Under the pieces are notes generated by a model that saw only the letters and a list, made by a program, of their open reading frames with translations, searched no databases and was not told where the DNA came from. The translations under genes were made by a program, and so were the position numbers. A stretch of 64,000 bases of DNA, from positions 716,737,867 to 716,801,866 of the forward strand of contig NC_081413.1 of the NCBI RefSeq assembly GCF_030272615.1. The letters are read 5' to 3'. Positions 11,701 through 20,401 of the stretch are shown piece by piece; position 1 is the stretch's first letter; the number at the start of each line of letters is the position of its first letter. Source of the stretch: Cryptomeria japonica. Its lineage: Eukaryota > Streptophyta > Pinopsida > Cupressales > Cupressaceae.

Positions 11701-12090
11701 CACAGTTTTAAACATGGTTTTAATCTCTTCATCTCCTAGTTCCTCAATGTTGCAATGGATGTACATTCTAGGGTCTTCAATATAAACAACTCCCTTAGGA
11801 ATTTGAGAAAAAGCACCTAAGGTATCATCTTTCTTTGCTACCTCGAGAACTAACTGAAATACGGGCCTCAATCTTTTTATCACTTCAACAACAGTAGGGT
11901 TTGCTATATATTCAATTGCAAAGGTGGATGCTATGATTAAATACCTTTTAATACCTTTAGGATGGATGATTGCTTGGAGTGTTCTTGCTTCTTGCTCAAA
12001 ATTTCTTAGCTCAAAATCTTCGCGCTCTTCGTAGGTTTGAAATCTCGGTGAAATGAAATGGAGCCAAAACCTTGATTTTATAGTGTCTTT
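8770..12090 (-). pseudogene. E1 ORF2: large protein of unknown family
   Basis: One frame of about 1,107 codons, open from 12090 to 8772 and broken by only five internal stops (11560-11562, 9961-9963, 9673-9675, 9556-9558, 9163-9165). All five, and the terminal codon at 8770-8772, are TAG. No clear start Met is visible near 12090. Residues about 1-170 hold FEQEARTLQAI, GIKRYLIIAS and YIEDPRMYIHCNIEEL. Residues 180-420 contain KITKEVVKAVIGLPTTGKRP, DICDWLKDEL, GKIKKDKKGTFRFGNLLV and PGIGYKELGYD. Then come a basic, Ser/Thr/Pro-rich stretch with Lys runs, an acidic linker and a C-terminal helical segment likely to form coiled coils. E2 carries an alignable protein, so it is a genuine gene. I recognise no catalytic motif and do not assign a function. 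Confidence 0.75.
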
Positions 12091-12255
12091 TCACCATCTA
12101 CCACATTAATTGCATTCCGGTTAAGTATTCACTTAACATTGTTTGCCAGTAATAAGTAATTTCCAACTTCTTATCTCTAACCGAGGGAATAATAGCACAT
12201 GTGGCATTAGATTGCCAAACCCTCAAAGAAAATTTCTTCAATTAGATGAAGAACT

Positions 12256-12350
12256 TCCTGCCGGTGGAGCATTGCTCTGTCCTTCCGGTGAAGCATCACT
12301 CTATCCTGTCGGTGAAGCATTGGTTTGTTCTACTAGTGGAGGAGTATTCC
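12256..12350 (-). repeat. 24-bp tandem repeat in the ORF1 tail of E1
   Basis: About 3.5 copies of a 24-bp unit around CCGGTGAAGCAT (plus strand). In the ORF1 frame each unit encodes an octapeptide of the type Q-x-N-A-x-P-x-G (QTNASPTG, then a unit whose Q is replaced by TAG, then QSNAPPAG). The stop in the middle unit is easily explained as CAG to TAG. Confidence 0.7.
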
Positions 12351-12378
12351 CAATATTTAGATCAGCTTTTCTAATCCA

Positions 12379-13395
12379 TTATTTTGAGAATTCTTGCTTA
12401 ACCTCTTCAACTTTTTCTTTACCTTTCAAGCTAGAACTTTTGTTGTCTACCGGTGTTCCTTTACTTCTACAAAATTTAGTAATATGCCCAATCTTGTTAC
12501 ATGCATAACAAGTTACATTATTCTTCTGAATAGCTTTCCCATAACCTATGCCAATTTGTGTTCTGCATTGATTAGATAAATGTCCAAATCTTCCACAAAC
12601 ATAACATCTCACATTCATCCTGCAGTTTTCAGAGTTGTGACCTACTTTGTTGCATTTAGAACATTGATCGATGGGTGTGTTGGTATTCTGATAATTTATA
12701 GATCTACATTCATTTGCTCTATGACCATACTTATTACAGTTAAAGCATTTTCCATTGAATTTATAAGCATTAGGTTATCTTACTGGTTTGCTGTGATCTT
12801 GAGTATTTGCAGTACCGAAGCTTTCACCAACTTCAAAGCCAATTCCAGAAGTGTCACCTTTAGGTTTTTGATTCTTTAGCAAGGTGCCAAGTTCCTCTGA
12901 GCTTTTCTTGAATTTTTCTTTATGTTGATTTGGAGTTTCTAGTTCTCTTTCTAAGACTTGTTTTTGTCTCATCAGTTCATTTGAGTCATTATGAGTATGC
13001 ATCAGATCTGTCTTCAACATGTCATTTTCATAGCTAAGTCTTGTGTTCTCATTTGCTGCATCACTTAGACTTCTAGTCAATTCTTCTTCATTCTTCTTCC
13101 TATCCCAAATCTCTTTGCAAAATATCATAGTCATATCCTGCATCTCATTTTTTGTTGTCATGTTCTCTTGTTTCAACTTGCTTATCATATCATTAAGTGA
13201 TTCCTTTTCATCATTCTCATTTTGCAATTTTTCACAAAGTTCTCTTCTCTTATTTCTTGCAACAGTAAAATTTTCTTGAAGTGCCTGAATGATATCCTGA
13301 GCTGCCCTTAAATCATCTTCTAGTTTGATATTTTTCAATTTCTCTACATCATAGTCTAAAAGAGCTCCTTCCAATTGCTTCATCAGATTTTCCAT
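12379..13395 (-). pseudogene. E1 ORF1: coiled-coil plus four CCHC zinc-knuckle protein (gag-like)
   Basis: I choose the ATG at 13393-13395, 57 bases inside the primer site. About 200 residues of charged heptad-rich sequence (for example DRKKNEEELTRSLSD and NTRLSYENDMLKTDL) predict a long coiled coil. An in-frame TAA at 12775-12777 precedes four zinc knuckles of the C-x2-C-x4-H-x4-C type: CFNCNKYGHRANEC, CSKCNKVGHNSENC, CYVCGRFGHLSNQC and CYACNKIGHITKFC. A basic/acidic tail follows to TAA at 12379. Zinc knuckles in retroelements bind the RNA genome, so a Gag-like packaging role is a fair inference. Four knuckles is more than the usual one or two. E2 has the same order, including a stop at the same place. 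Confidence 0.8.
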
Positions 13396-13452
13396 CTTTA
13401 CCGATGTCAAGATCTCCCACAAGCTATTAGGCTTTAGAAAATAGAGGACCAA

Positions 13453-13464
13453 GCTCTGATACCA
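13453..13464 (-). promoter_or_regulatory. E1 primer binding site (initiator-Met tRNA)
   Basis: Reads TGGTATCAGAGC on the minus strand, the complement of the 3' end of plant initiator-Met tRNA and the standard primer site of Ty1/copia elements. It is separated from the LTR end by two bases (AT). Confidence 0.92.
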
Positions 13465-13466
13465 AT

Positions 13467-14263
13467 TGTTAGGAATCCCACAGATATTGAGAGGGGGGGG
13501 TGAATCAGTATCTGACTGGTATATAGAATTTCTTAACTTAAAACATGCAGAACATAATATAACAATGTACCGATATGCAAGAAATAATAAAATAAACATA
13601 ATCAAGAACATCCACATGAAAATCACACCATAACACAAGGTTTTAACGAGGAAACCTGGTGTGGGAAAAACCTCGATGAGATTTGTGACCCACAATATTC
13701 ACTCACCGGCTAATAAGAGAATATTACTTACAATAGGGGCCTGCAAATGCAGGAAGACCAATTGCCTAGAGCTCACTACTCAATGGGAAGTCTCACTAAC
13801 TTACAATGAGGATTATACAAATCCAATATCTTGTACTACTTTACAATAGCATCTTCAATGCCTGATCCAGTACCAGTTGCTGCTTTGCTGCTTACAAAAA
13901 CCCCTTAACCTCTATTTTGCATAATAGGTCTGCCTAATATTTTTTCCTTAATGCTTACATCTCCTATATCAAATGTCTACAATGATCTCTTTTATATATA
14001 AGAGTCATTTTACAATTTGCCAAGTTGGCTTACAAATTTTTTCAATAATAAACAAAATATAATATAACAAAATCTTGTCGGCCTCTGTGCCGGTATACTT
14101 CCTTTCTTCTGTGCCGGTGCCAGTGTCCTGAGTGCCGGTGTAGAGTGTGAACTGCTAATGCTGGTATAATGCCTTTGCCAGTGCCATAGGATTGCAAGGT
14201 TGCCATCAATGAAAAAACCTTCAATCACATACAATGTCTCATTGGAGTGTGCATATGCCAACA
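13467..14263 (-). repeat. E1 right (5') LTR
   Basis: Starts TGTTAGG at 13467, ends ...GCCAACA at 14263. The terminal hairpin arms are CAGATATTGA (13481-13490) and TCAGTATCTG (13505-13514), with one changed base relative to the left LTR. It contains the conserved box GGGAAAAACCTCGATGAGA near 13662-13681. Confidence 0.92.
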
Positions 14264-14830
14264 ACAACTTCTTCAAAACCAGGTTCAAGTGCTCCAAATG
14301 CTCCTCCTTTGTCCTGCCAAACACAAGTATATCATAAAGATAAACCACAACAAATTTACCAATGAAGTCTTTCAATACCTCATTCATGAGGCACATAAAG
14401 GTGCTTGGGGCATTGTATAGCCCAAATGGCATCACCAACCACTCGTAGAGACCTTCATTTGTCTTGAAGGCAGTCTTCCATTCATCTCCTTGCCCTATCC
14501 TGATTTGATGGTATCCACTCTTGAGGTCAATCTTTGAATAATAGCAAGCTCATCCTAAACAACCAATTAGGTCCTCAATTCTAGGCATAGGGAACCTATA
14601 TCTTATGGTGATCCTATTGATTTCTCTAGAATTTATACAAAGCCTCCACCTACCATCCTTTTTAGGTGCTAGGAATATTGGGACAACACATGGAATTAGA
14701 GTCTTTCCCACCAAACTCTTATCCAACAATTATTGTACTTGCTTGGCAATCTCCTCATTCTGAGATGGGGTCATCTTGTAGGTTGGTTTGTTTAGTAGTG
14801 TAGACCCTAGTATGAAGTCAATCTAATGGC
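14264..14830 (-). pseudogene. pol: Gypsy-B reverse transcriptase N-terminal part
   Basis: Reverse transcriptase palm/fingers upstream of the E1 insertion. Visible blocks include PIFLAPKKDGRWRLCI, the [16 protein letters not shown] motif, [18 protein letters not shown] and the active-site segment. The active site reads YLYDILVF where related elements have YLDDILVF; the codon at 14334-14336 is TAT, so the first catalytic Asp is Tyr. The frame continues from the protease with a few stops. The edge at 14264 is the E1 junction. Confidence 0.87.
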
Positions 14831-15452
14831 TTATGTCCCTAATAGGTGGCAATGTATTAGGCATCTCCTCTATCATGATACCCTTGTATTTTTCCAACAA
14901 CTGTTGCACCTCCTCAAGAACTTCTTCCTCACTATGGCCATGCAAATAAGGACTATCTTTGGGTTTCAAAATCAAAGCATAGCCTTGGGTTCCTTCCTCC
15001 TTTAGGGTATCTAGAAACTCTTTCCCACTAACTATCGTGACACTTGACCCAATGTGTTTATCCACACTCTCATCCAATAAAGGATCCATCTTGTATTTCT
15101 TCCCATTTTTGGTTATGAGAAAGGAGTTTGTCTTCCCATCATGTTTGGATTGTACATCATATTGCCTTGGATGTCCTAACAATAAATGGTAGGCATCCAT
15201 GGGAATTACATCACACAATATTCTATCCTTATACTCCCCTATCTCAAACTCTACCCAAGATTGTTCATCCACTAAGACTTCCTGCTCCTTATTCAATCAT
15301 GACACCTTGTAGTGGTTAGCATGAGGTAGTCTTTTCAATTTCAAATTGTCTACCATCTCTATAGAAAGAAAATTCTCAATAGAACCTGAATATACAATTA
15401 CCTTACATATCTTACCATAGGCCTTGCATGTGGTTTTGAACAATGTCTTCCT
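14823..15452 (-). pseudogene. pol: Gypsy-B aspartic protease region
   Basis: Retroelement protease that would cleave the Gag-Pol polyprotein. The active-site segment reads VIVYSGSIENFLS; related elements have DSGS, so the catalytic Asp (codon 15390-15392, TAT) appears to be Tyr. Downstream are the conserved segments ILCDVIPMDAYHLLLGHP and the linker YLHGHSEEEVLEEVQQLLEK leading to reverse transcriptase. An in-frame stop lies at about 15297-15299. The frame follows gag after a stop near 15453. Confidence 0.8.
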
Positions 15453-16682
15453 CTAAGGGGGTTCCTTTGTTTGAGGCACCTTCAACATGGTCCTCCTCAT
15501 CATCAATCTCTCCATCATGAACTGGGGCTGCACTTCCAATTGGGGAATTGACACTTTGGCAATCATCTTCTTGAAAATCAATTGGTTCCTTCTCTCTCCT
15601 CTATTAGAGTTTGAGGTTTTCTTAGGACACTTCTTTGCAGTGTGCCCTATTTGGTTGCGATTGAAGCATCTCCCTGTGAAGAAACTAGGACCTCTCCCTG
15701 GTCCTCCAAACCTACCCCTTCCATTGGGTCTTCTTCCTCTAAAGCCTTCTCGTGAACCCGAGTCTCCACTCTGTTCTTGTTGGCTAGACTCACCTTGGGG
15801 TTTTTGAGATTGACCTCTTCCCCCAAAATTTCTTTTTCCTATGAAGTTCTTGCCTCCTCTTCCCCTACCGCATTGTTCACCTTTCCTTCTCAGCTTATCC
15901 TCCACCCTCAAATCCATTTTAAAGCATTCATCTATTGTTTTAGGAGTCATCAGACTCATCTCATCGTGAATGTTGAATTTGAGTCCATTCAAGTACCTAG
16001 CAACCTTCTCCTTTTCATCTTCATGGTGCCCCGATCTCAAACTCAATTTGTGGAATTCCTCTATGTAGGAAGCCACATCCAAATCCTTTTGTTTTAAGTT
16101 TTGCATTCTCCTATAAAGTTGCACTTCATAATCAACAAGCATGAATTGGGATTTGATTTTGGACACCATCATGTCCCATGAGTGAATCATGCTCTTTCCC
16201 ATCTTCACCCTTTCACCTTGAGTATAATTCCACGAAGTCAAAGTAGCACCCTTTAGTTTTGTCTTAGAAAACTTTACTTTCCTTTCCTCGGGCACTTCCT
16301 TGTATTCAAAATAATTATTCAAAGCATCTATCCAATCCACAAGTTCTTCAACATTCATCTTCCCACTATAAGTAGGGATCTCTATCTTGGCCTTTGAAGA
16401 GTCTTTCCCTATTGTCTTTAGGGCTTCAAGGAATGGTTTATGATCTGTAGGTATCTCTTCCTCTTGTCTTTGGGGTTCTTTTTCTTCTTCTTTCTCCTCT
16501 TCTTCATCAGAATCCTCATCTAGCCTTTGTCCTTTCTTCATTGCCTTGAGTTCAGCCTTCAGTGCCTCCTTGACTCCAATCTTGATCATCTCTTTGATCT
16601 CTTGGAATTTATTAGCCACTTCGGTGGCCATTCCCTTTGGAGGCATTATGTTAGCCTCTCCTTCACTTTCTTCTGCTGACAT
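15453..16682 (-). pseudogene. gag: Gypsy-B gag with nucleocapsid knuckle
   Basis: About 410 codons without a stop. The ATG at 16680-16682 lies 40 bases inside the primer site; the frame is open further upstream but only through the primer site and LTR. An acidic/basic N-terminus is followed by the gag domain (for example TYSGKMNVEELVDWIDALN, RMQNLKQKDLDVASYIEEF and ARYLNGLKFNIHDEMS). A Gly/Arg-rich stretch leads to a zinc knuckle reading CFNRNQIGHTAKKC, in which the second Cys is Arg. The length and order fit a chromovirus Gag. The intact length suggests relatively recent activity, though the knuckle is damaged. Confidence 0.87.
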
Positions 16683-16721
16683 ACACAAAACTTCCCTTAC
16701 AACCAGATTGTAGAACCATTT

Positions 16722-16734
16722 GGCTATGATACCA
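16722..16734 (-). promoter_or_regulatory. Gypsy-B primer binding site
   Basis: Minus-strand TGGTATCATAGCC, matching the initiator-Met tRNA complement TGGTATCAGAGCC with one mismatch. Three bases separate it from the LTR end. Confidence 0.8.
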
Positions 16735-16737
16735 ATA

Positions 16738-18236
16738 TGATGCAGAGCCTCGTGAAGGATTGAGTTTGACAAGACAACTTATTGAACACAACCCAAACTG
16801 ACAGGACCAATTTTAAATCAAACTAACAACAATCTTAGACCCTACACAAGATTTTGAACATCAATGGAAACATTCAAGGTATGATGGACAACTCATCATA
16901 TAATTCTAAGCCTTAACCCTTCAAGGCTTCAACACACTCTCATTACTCGTACTTGGACATAGTATGAGGAACAATGGGAATTGATTAGGAGACCTTTTAA
17001 TATGCTTAGAACAACCTTTGCATACCCCAAATGATTCTTAATTAACCACAACCTTCTTACTAAGGTTTATCACAACTTAGGCATCAATTAGGCCTAGTAG
17101 CCCTTCCACAATAGGCAGTCCCAATACAACCAATCACCAAAAGGAGTGAACACAATTTGTTTACACTAAATGACATCATTAAATAAGGTTAGAAACATAC
17201 CACAAATTCAACCCTTGATGTCTTGGACTTCCTATAAGGACTAATGCTACCCTACTAGACCTAGAGCCCCAATTAGGTCACTTTTACAAAGCAAATACCC
17301 TTTAGATTGATCAAAAAAATAATCCACCACTTGGACCACCTTATAAAAACCTCCAAAACACCAAATTCACCAACATTTGGGGTCCAAATACTTACAATTC
17401 TAGCCAATTCACAAAATAGTCAATTACATAACCTGTCACATAAGGATGCCAAGTTAAAATTGCTTGGTTCTTCCTCCATTCTTAATGACCATCTATAAAA
17501 CCTCCAAAATATTATAATACACTTGTAGACTTGACATTTCCCCAAGAGATTTGACTTTAAGATTAGGGAATGTCAAGTTATAGCCCCATTTGTCCAAAAC
17601 CCTAGGTTTAAGAGGGTTTGTTGACCCGCTAGGAAAGAAATGAATGAAACTCCCTCCAAACTACACAAAAGCACTTCAAACCACTTGGATAAGGAATTTA
17701 ACTCAATTCTATAATATTCCAAGTTCATATTATATTTTCACCAATCTATACAAAAGAGAATCAAAGGACTGTTACACGTGTTTGCCACAAAATCCAAGGA
17801 ACACAGAGATGTTTGTATTGCCAATTCTTCAAAAATGCTTCAAAAACTTTGCATCAGTTTGGAAGAGGCTTATATAGGCCCATATACAACTGACCAACCA
17901 GCTATAACCACCTTTTGAACCAAATAGTTGGTGGTTTACAAATTTGCACAAACTGTTGTCAACTTGACAACAAAAGTTGCAAAGTTGCTCATGCAACTTT
18001 TTACAACTTTTACGTGGGTGCACAAAATCTTCCAAAAAACCCTAAAACCATTACATCTAGGCCATAGATGCCTCAAAACATGATTTCTAATGGTGTCTCA
18101 CCATTTCCACATTTGGATTACGTTTGACCATAGTTGACCAACTAGGTCTCGATAGCTTACAATGCACAAAAATGGCATCAAGGCCTTACATCATGATCAA
18201 ACATTATGAGATGGTTCACATGAACTTATTACATCA
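16738..18236 (-). repeat. Gypsy-B 5' LTR (outer boundary tentative)
   Basis: The inner end begins TGATGCAG at 16738, next to the primer site. The proposed outer end ...TTACATCA at 18236 gives matching terminal inverted bases TGATG/CATCA; an equally good CATCA ends at 18194, so the outer limit is uncertain by about 40 bp. A TATA-like sequence, CCTATATAAGCC on the minus strand, lies at about 17869-17880, in a suitable position for a promoter. The 3' LTR is absent from the window, so this cannot be checked internally. Confidence 0.6.
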
Positions 18237-18306
18237 TATAAACATGAAAAAAAACAAAATAAAAAGCTATCGATCTTCATGAGCCTCCTAGGTGCTCTTG
18301 CACCAC

Positions 18307-18708
18307 ATGGCAAAGGAGAAGAAGGATAAGAACTCTAGATCAAGCCCAACAAGAAATAGATATTCCCTCTCCTTACCCTTCTCCCATTCAAAAAATTTAA
18401 CTCCCTCTAAGAAATAAAAGCAACATTCTCCACCTCCTAAACAACCTTCTAAACCACCTATAATTCCTACACCTCCAGCTACAAAAGTACCCTCACCACC
18501 TAAGGACACTGCTGCACATCCATCTACTCAAGAAGAACATGAGAAGGTCACTAATGAACAAGAAGGGCTTGAAGAAGGTGAGGTTATTGATAAAGAAAAT
18601 GTAGAAGTTAGAATTGATCAAGAACAATAGGAAAAGGAAAAGGATGATGAGGGTATGTGAACCAAGATGGTGAACAAAAAGTGGCCACAAGCAAAAAAAA
18701 ATGCCTAA
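18307..18708 (+). pseudogene. Decayed reading frame of unknown origin
   Basis: From the ATG at 18307 one frame keeps a coherent composition for about 130 codons despite stops at 18415 (TAA), 18628 (TAG) and 18658 (TGA). The first part is basic and Ser-rich (MAKEKKDKNSRSSPTRNRYS). A Pro/Lys-rich stretch (KQPSKPPIIPTPPATKVPS) and then an acidic stretch (EEHEKVTNEQEGLEEGEVID) follow. It lies between Gypsy-B and the low-complexity block and could be the start of a transposon protein, for example a LINE ORF1, but I do not recognise it. Confidence that it was once coding is moderate. Confidence 0.4.
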
Positions 18709-19148
18709 AATGGATGAAATACATGCATTTTTTGATAAATTCAAAAACCGTGTATGTGTTAAGGCTCAGAAAATCTGAGCCAAAATACTTACGTGTTTTT
18801 TGAATTTAAAATATGTGTTATTTAAAATAAAAACACGAATGTCTTTTAAGAGAAAAAATGTGCACACATTATAACGCGTATGTGTTATGGTTGGCAAGAA
18901 AAACACGTGTTTTGCTTACGTTAAGCTAGAAAAGGAACAAGGCCTTAGATACTAATTCCTTTGGCTTTCCCTTATTTTTTTTTCATCAAGAAATATACAT
19001 AAAATATAAATATTAAGTTATCTTTTCTCTTCTTTAAGCTATATTTTATGTATATATTGGCAGGATGTTTGAGAGTGGTTTTAGATCTCTAGGAGTCATA
19101 ATGTAGATTCTAGATTTTAGGAGATCTTATAATATTTTAGACAGTCAA
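18709..19148. other. AT-rich sequence without recognisable genes
   Basis: No coding frame or element boundary seen. Just inside it, at 18763-18781, is a perfect 7-bp hairpin (GGCTCAG, five-base loop, CTGAGCC). The motif TATGTGTTA and related ACGTGTTTT words recur several times between 18745 and 18920. Confidence 0.5.
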
Positions 19149-19149
19149 A

Positions 19150-19555
19150 TGTCAGTAATCAGTGTGCTTTTATTATCATTCTCTTGTTATCTCTCTATCT
19201 CATGTTCTCTATCTCCCCTAAGCTTGAGACATCTATTTTCCTATCTCTCCCTTCCTCCCTCTCTACCTTTCTCTATCTCATTCTCTCCTCTCTCCCCAAG
19301 CTCTAGAACTTATAATTTTTCAAACTTAGTCAAATTTTAGTAATCACTAAGCTCCTATTATCATTCTCTCTCTATCTCTATTTTACTCTCTTTGTCTCCC
19401 TCGATCTCTAGACCTATCTCTCTTCCTATCAATTTCCCTTTCCCCTTCTCTCCCCCATCTCTCTATCTAACTCTCTCCTCTCTCCCAAAGCTTTAAACCT
19501 ATCTCTCTCACCCTTATTTATGTCTCCCCTCTTTTCTCTACCTACCTCACACACA

Positions 19556-19601
<46 letters not shown>

Positions 19602-19993
19602 ATCTATATTTGTTATTTCCCTCTCTCTACATACATCCCCTCACTCCATCCCTACCTCCACTTCTCTACATATCTCTCCCTCTCTCTCTCTCTCTCCTTT
19701 TCTCTTTGTCCCACCCTCCCATGATTTGTCTCTTCTTATCTCACTCTCACACTTTGCCTCTCTACTTACCTCTATCTCCCCTCTCCCTCTCTTTACTAAC
19801 ATCTCCCTCCCTACCTCTATTCATCTACATAAATATTTCTCTCTCCCTCACTCTCACTCCCTCCCTCCTTGCTTCCCTCTCTATTTTTCTTTATCTCACT
19901 GTCTTTATCTCCCCTTTCCTTCTCTCTACCTACCTCTCTTCTCACCCCTCTCTACTTTTATCTTCCCTAACTCTCTACCTCCTTCCCTACATA

Positions 19994-20025
<32 letters not shown>

Positions 20026-20166
20026 ACTACTTGTCTCTATCTACCCTTTGTCTCTTTTAATACCTCTCCTTCCCTCCCTCCCTCCAAATCTTTCCTCCAC
20101 TTCTATCTATCTCACCTCTCTCTATCTCTCTCCTTCCCTCTCCACCTCTCTCTCTCTCTCTATCTA
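19150..20166. repeat. Polypyrimidine (CT-rich) low-complexity tract
   Basis: About 1 kb almost entirely of C and T on the plus strand, made of CT dinucleotide runs (for example 19557-19597 and 19999-20025) and degenerate CTCTCTACCT-type units. Long translations through it are compositional artefacts of repeated Ser and Leu codons. Confidence 0.9.
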
Positions 20167-20221
20167 GGTATTTAGATAAATAGAGCATGGTGGGAGTGCA
20201 AAATAGGTAAGTAGATATATA

Positions 20222-20229
20222 GAGGAAAG

Positions 20230-20308
<79 letters not shown>

Positions 20309-20392
20309 ATGGAAAGGTTGAAAGTGAGATAAGTAGAGAGGAGGCATGGGAGGGTGGGATAGAGAGAGATAGAGAGATACAAAGACACAAAT
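20222..20392. repeat. Polypurine (AG)n tract, inverted counterpart of the CT tract
   Basis: An uninterrupted GA run of about 70 bp (20234-20301), then purine-rich sequence. The segment 20300-20370 is an inverted, imperfect copy of about 19700-19770 (shared word CCACCCTCCCATG on opposite strands), so the two tracts form a long imperfect inverted repeat ending just before E2. Confidence 0.85.
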
Positions 20393-20401
20393 ATTAGAAG
20401 G

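Larger units (their letters stand above)
7651..14263 (-). mobile_element. E1: non-autonomous LTR element with coiled-coil/CCHC ORF1 and unknown large ORF2
   Basis: Complete minus-strand element inserted in the Gypsy-B reverse transcriptase. It has two near-identical LTRs (7651-8436 and 13467-14263), an initiator-Met primer site at 13453-13464 and a polypurine tract at 8437-8448. The flanks GCAAC (7646-7650) and ACAAC (14264-14268) look like a 5-bp target duplication with one change. Between the LTRs are ORF1 (13395 to 12379) and ORF2 (12090 to 8770), in the same frame and separated by a spacer with stops. I see no protease, integrase, reverse transcriptase or RNase H motif, so I infer it moves with proteins from another element. 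E2 is a second copy of this type. Confidence 0.85.
5527..18236 (-). mobile_element. Gypsy-B: Ty3/gypsy chromovirus, split by E1
   Basis: Minus-strand element in the order LTR, primer site, gag, protease, reverse transcriptase, RNase H, integrase, chromodomain-like tail. That domain order plus the tail identifies the chromovirus branch. Element E1 (7651-14263) sits inside the reverse transcriptase; rejoining the flanks brings the motif block before [16 protein letters not shown] next to MMKHVYLGYVIS, apparently with about a dozen codons missing. The 3' LTR is not in the window; the 3' end is cut by the lone LTR at 4317-5526. Catalytic residues are lost in protease, reverse transcriptase and integrase, so this copy is dead. 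Confidence 0.85.

Noticed and set aside
12256-12350. CRISPR-like short repeat array
   Set aside because: Units are contiguous without spacers, encode an in-frame octapeptide, and the genome is eukaryotic.
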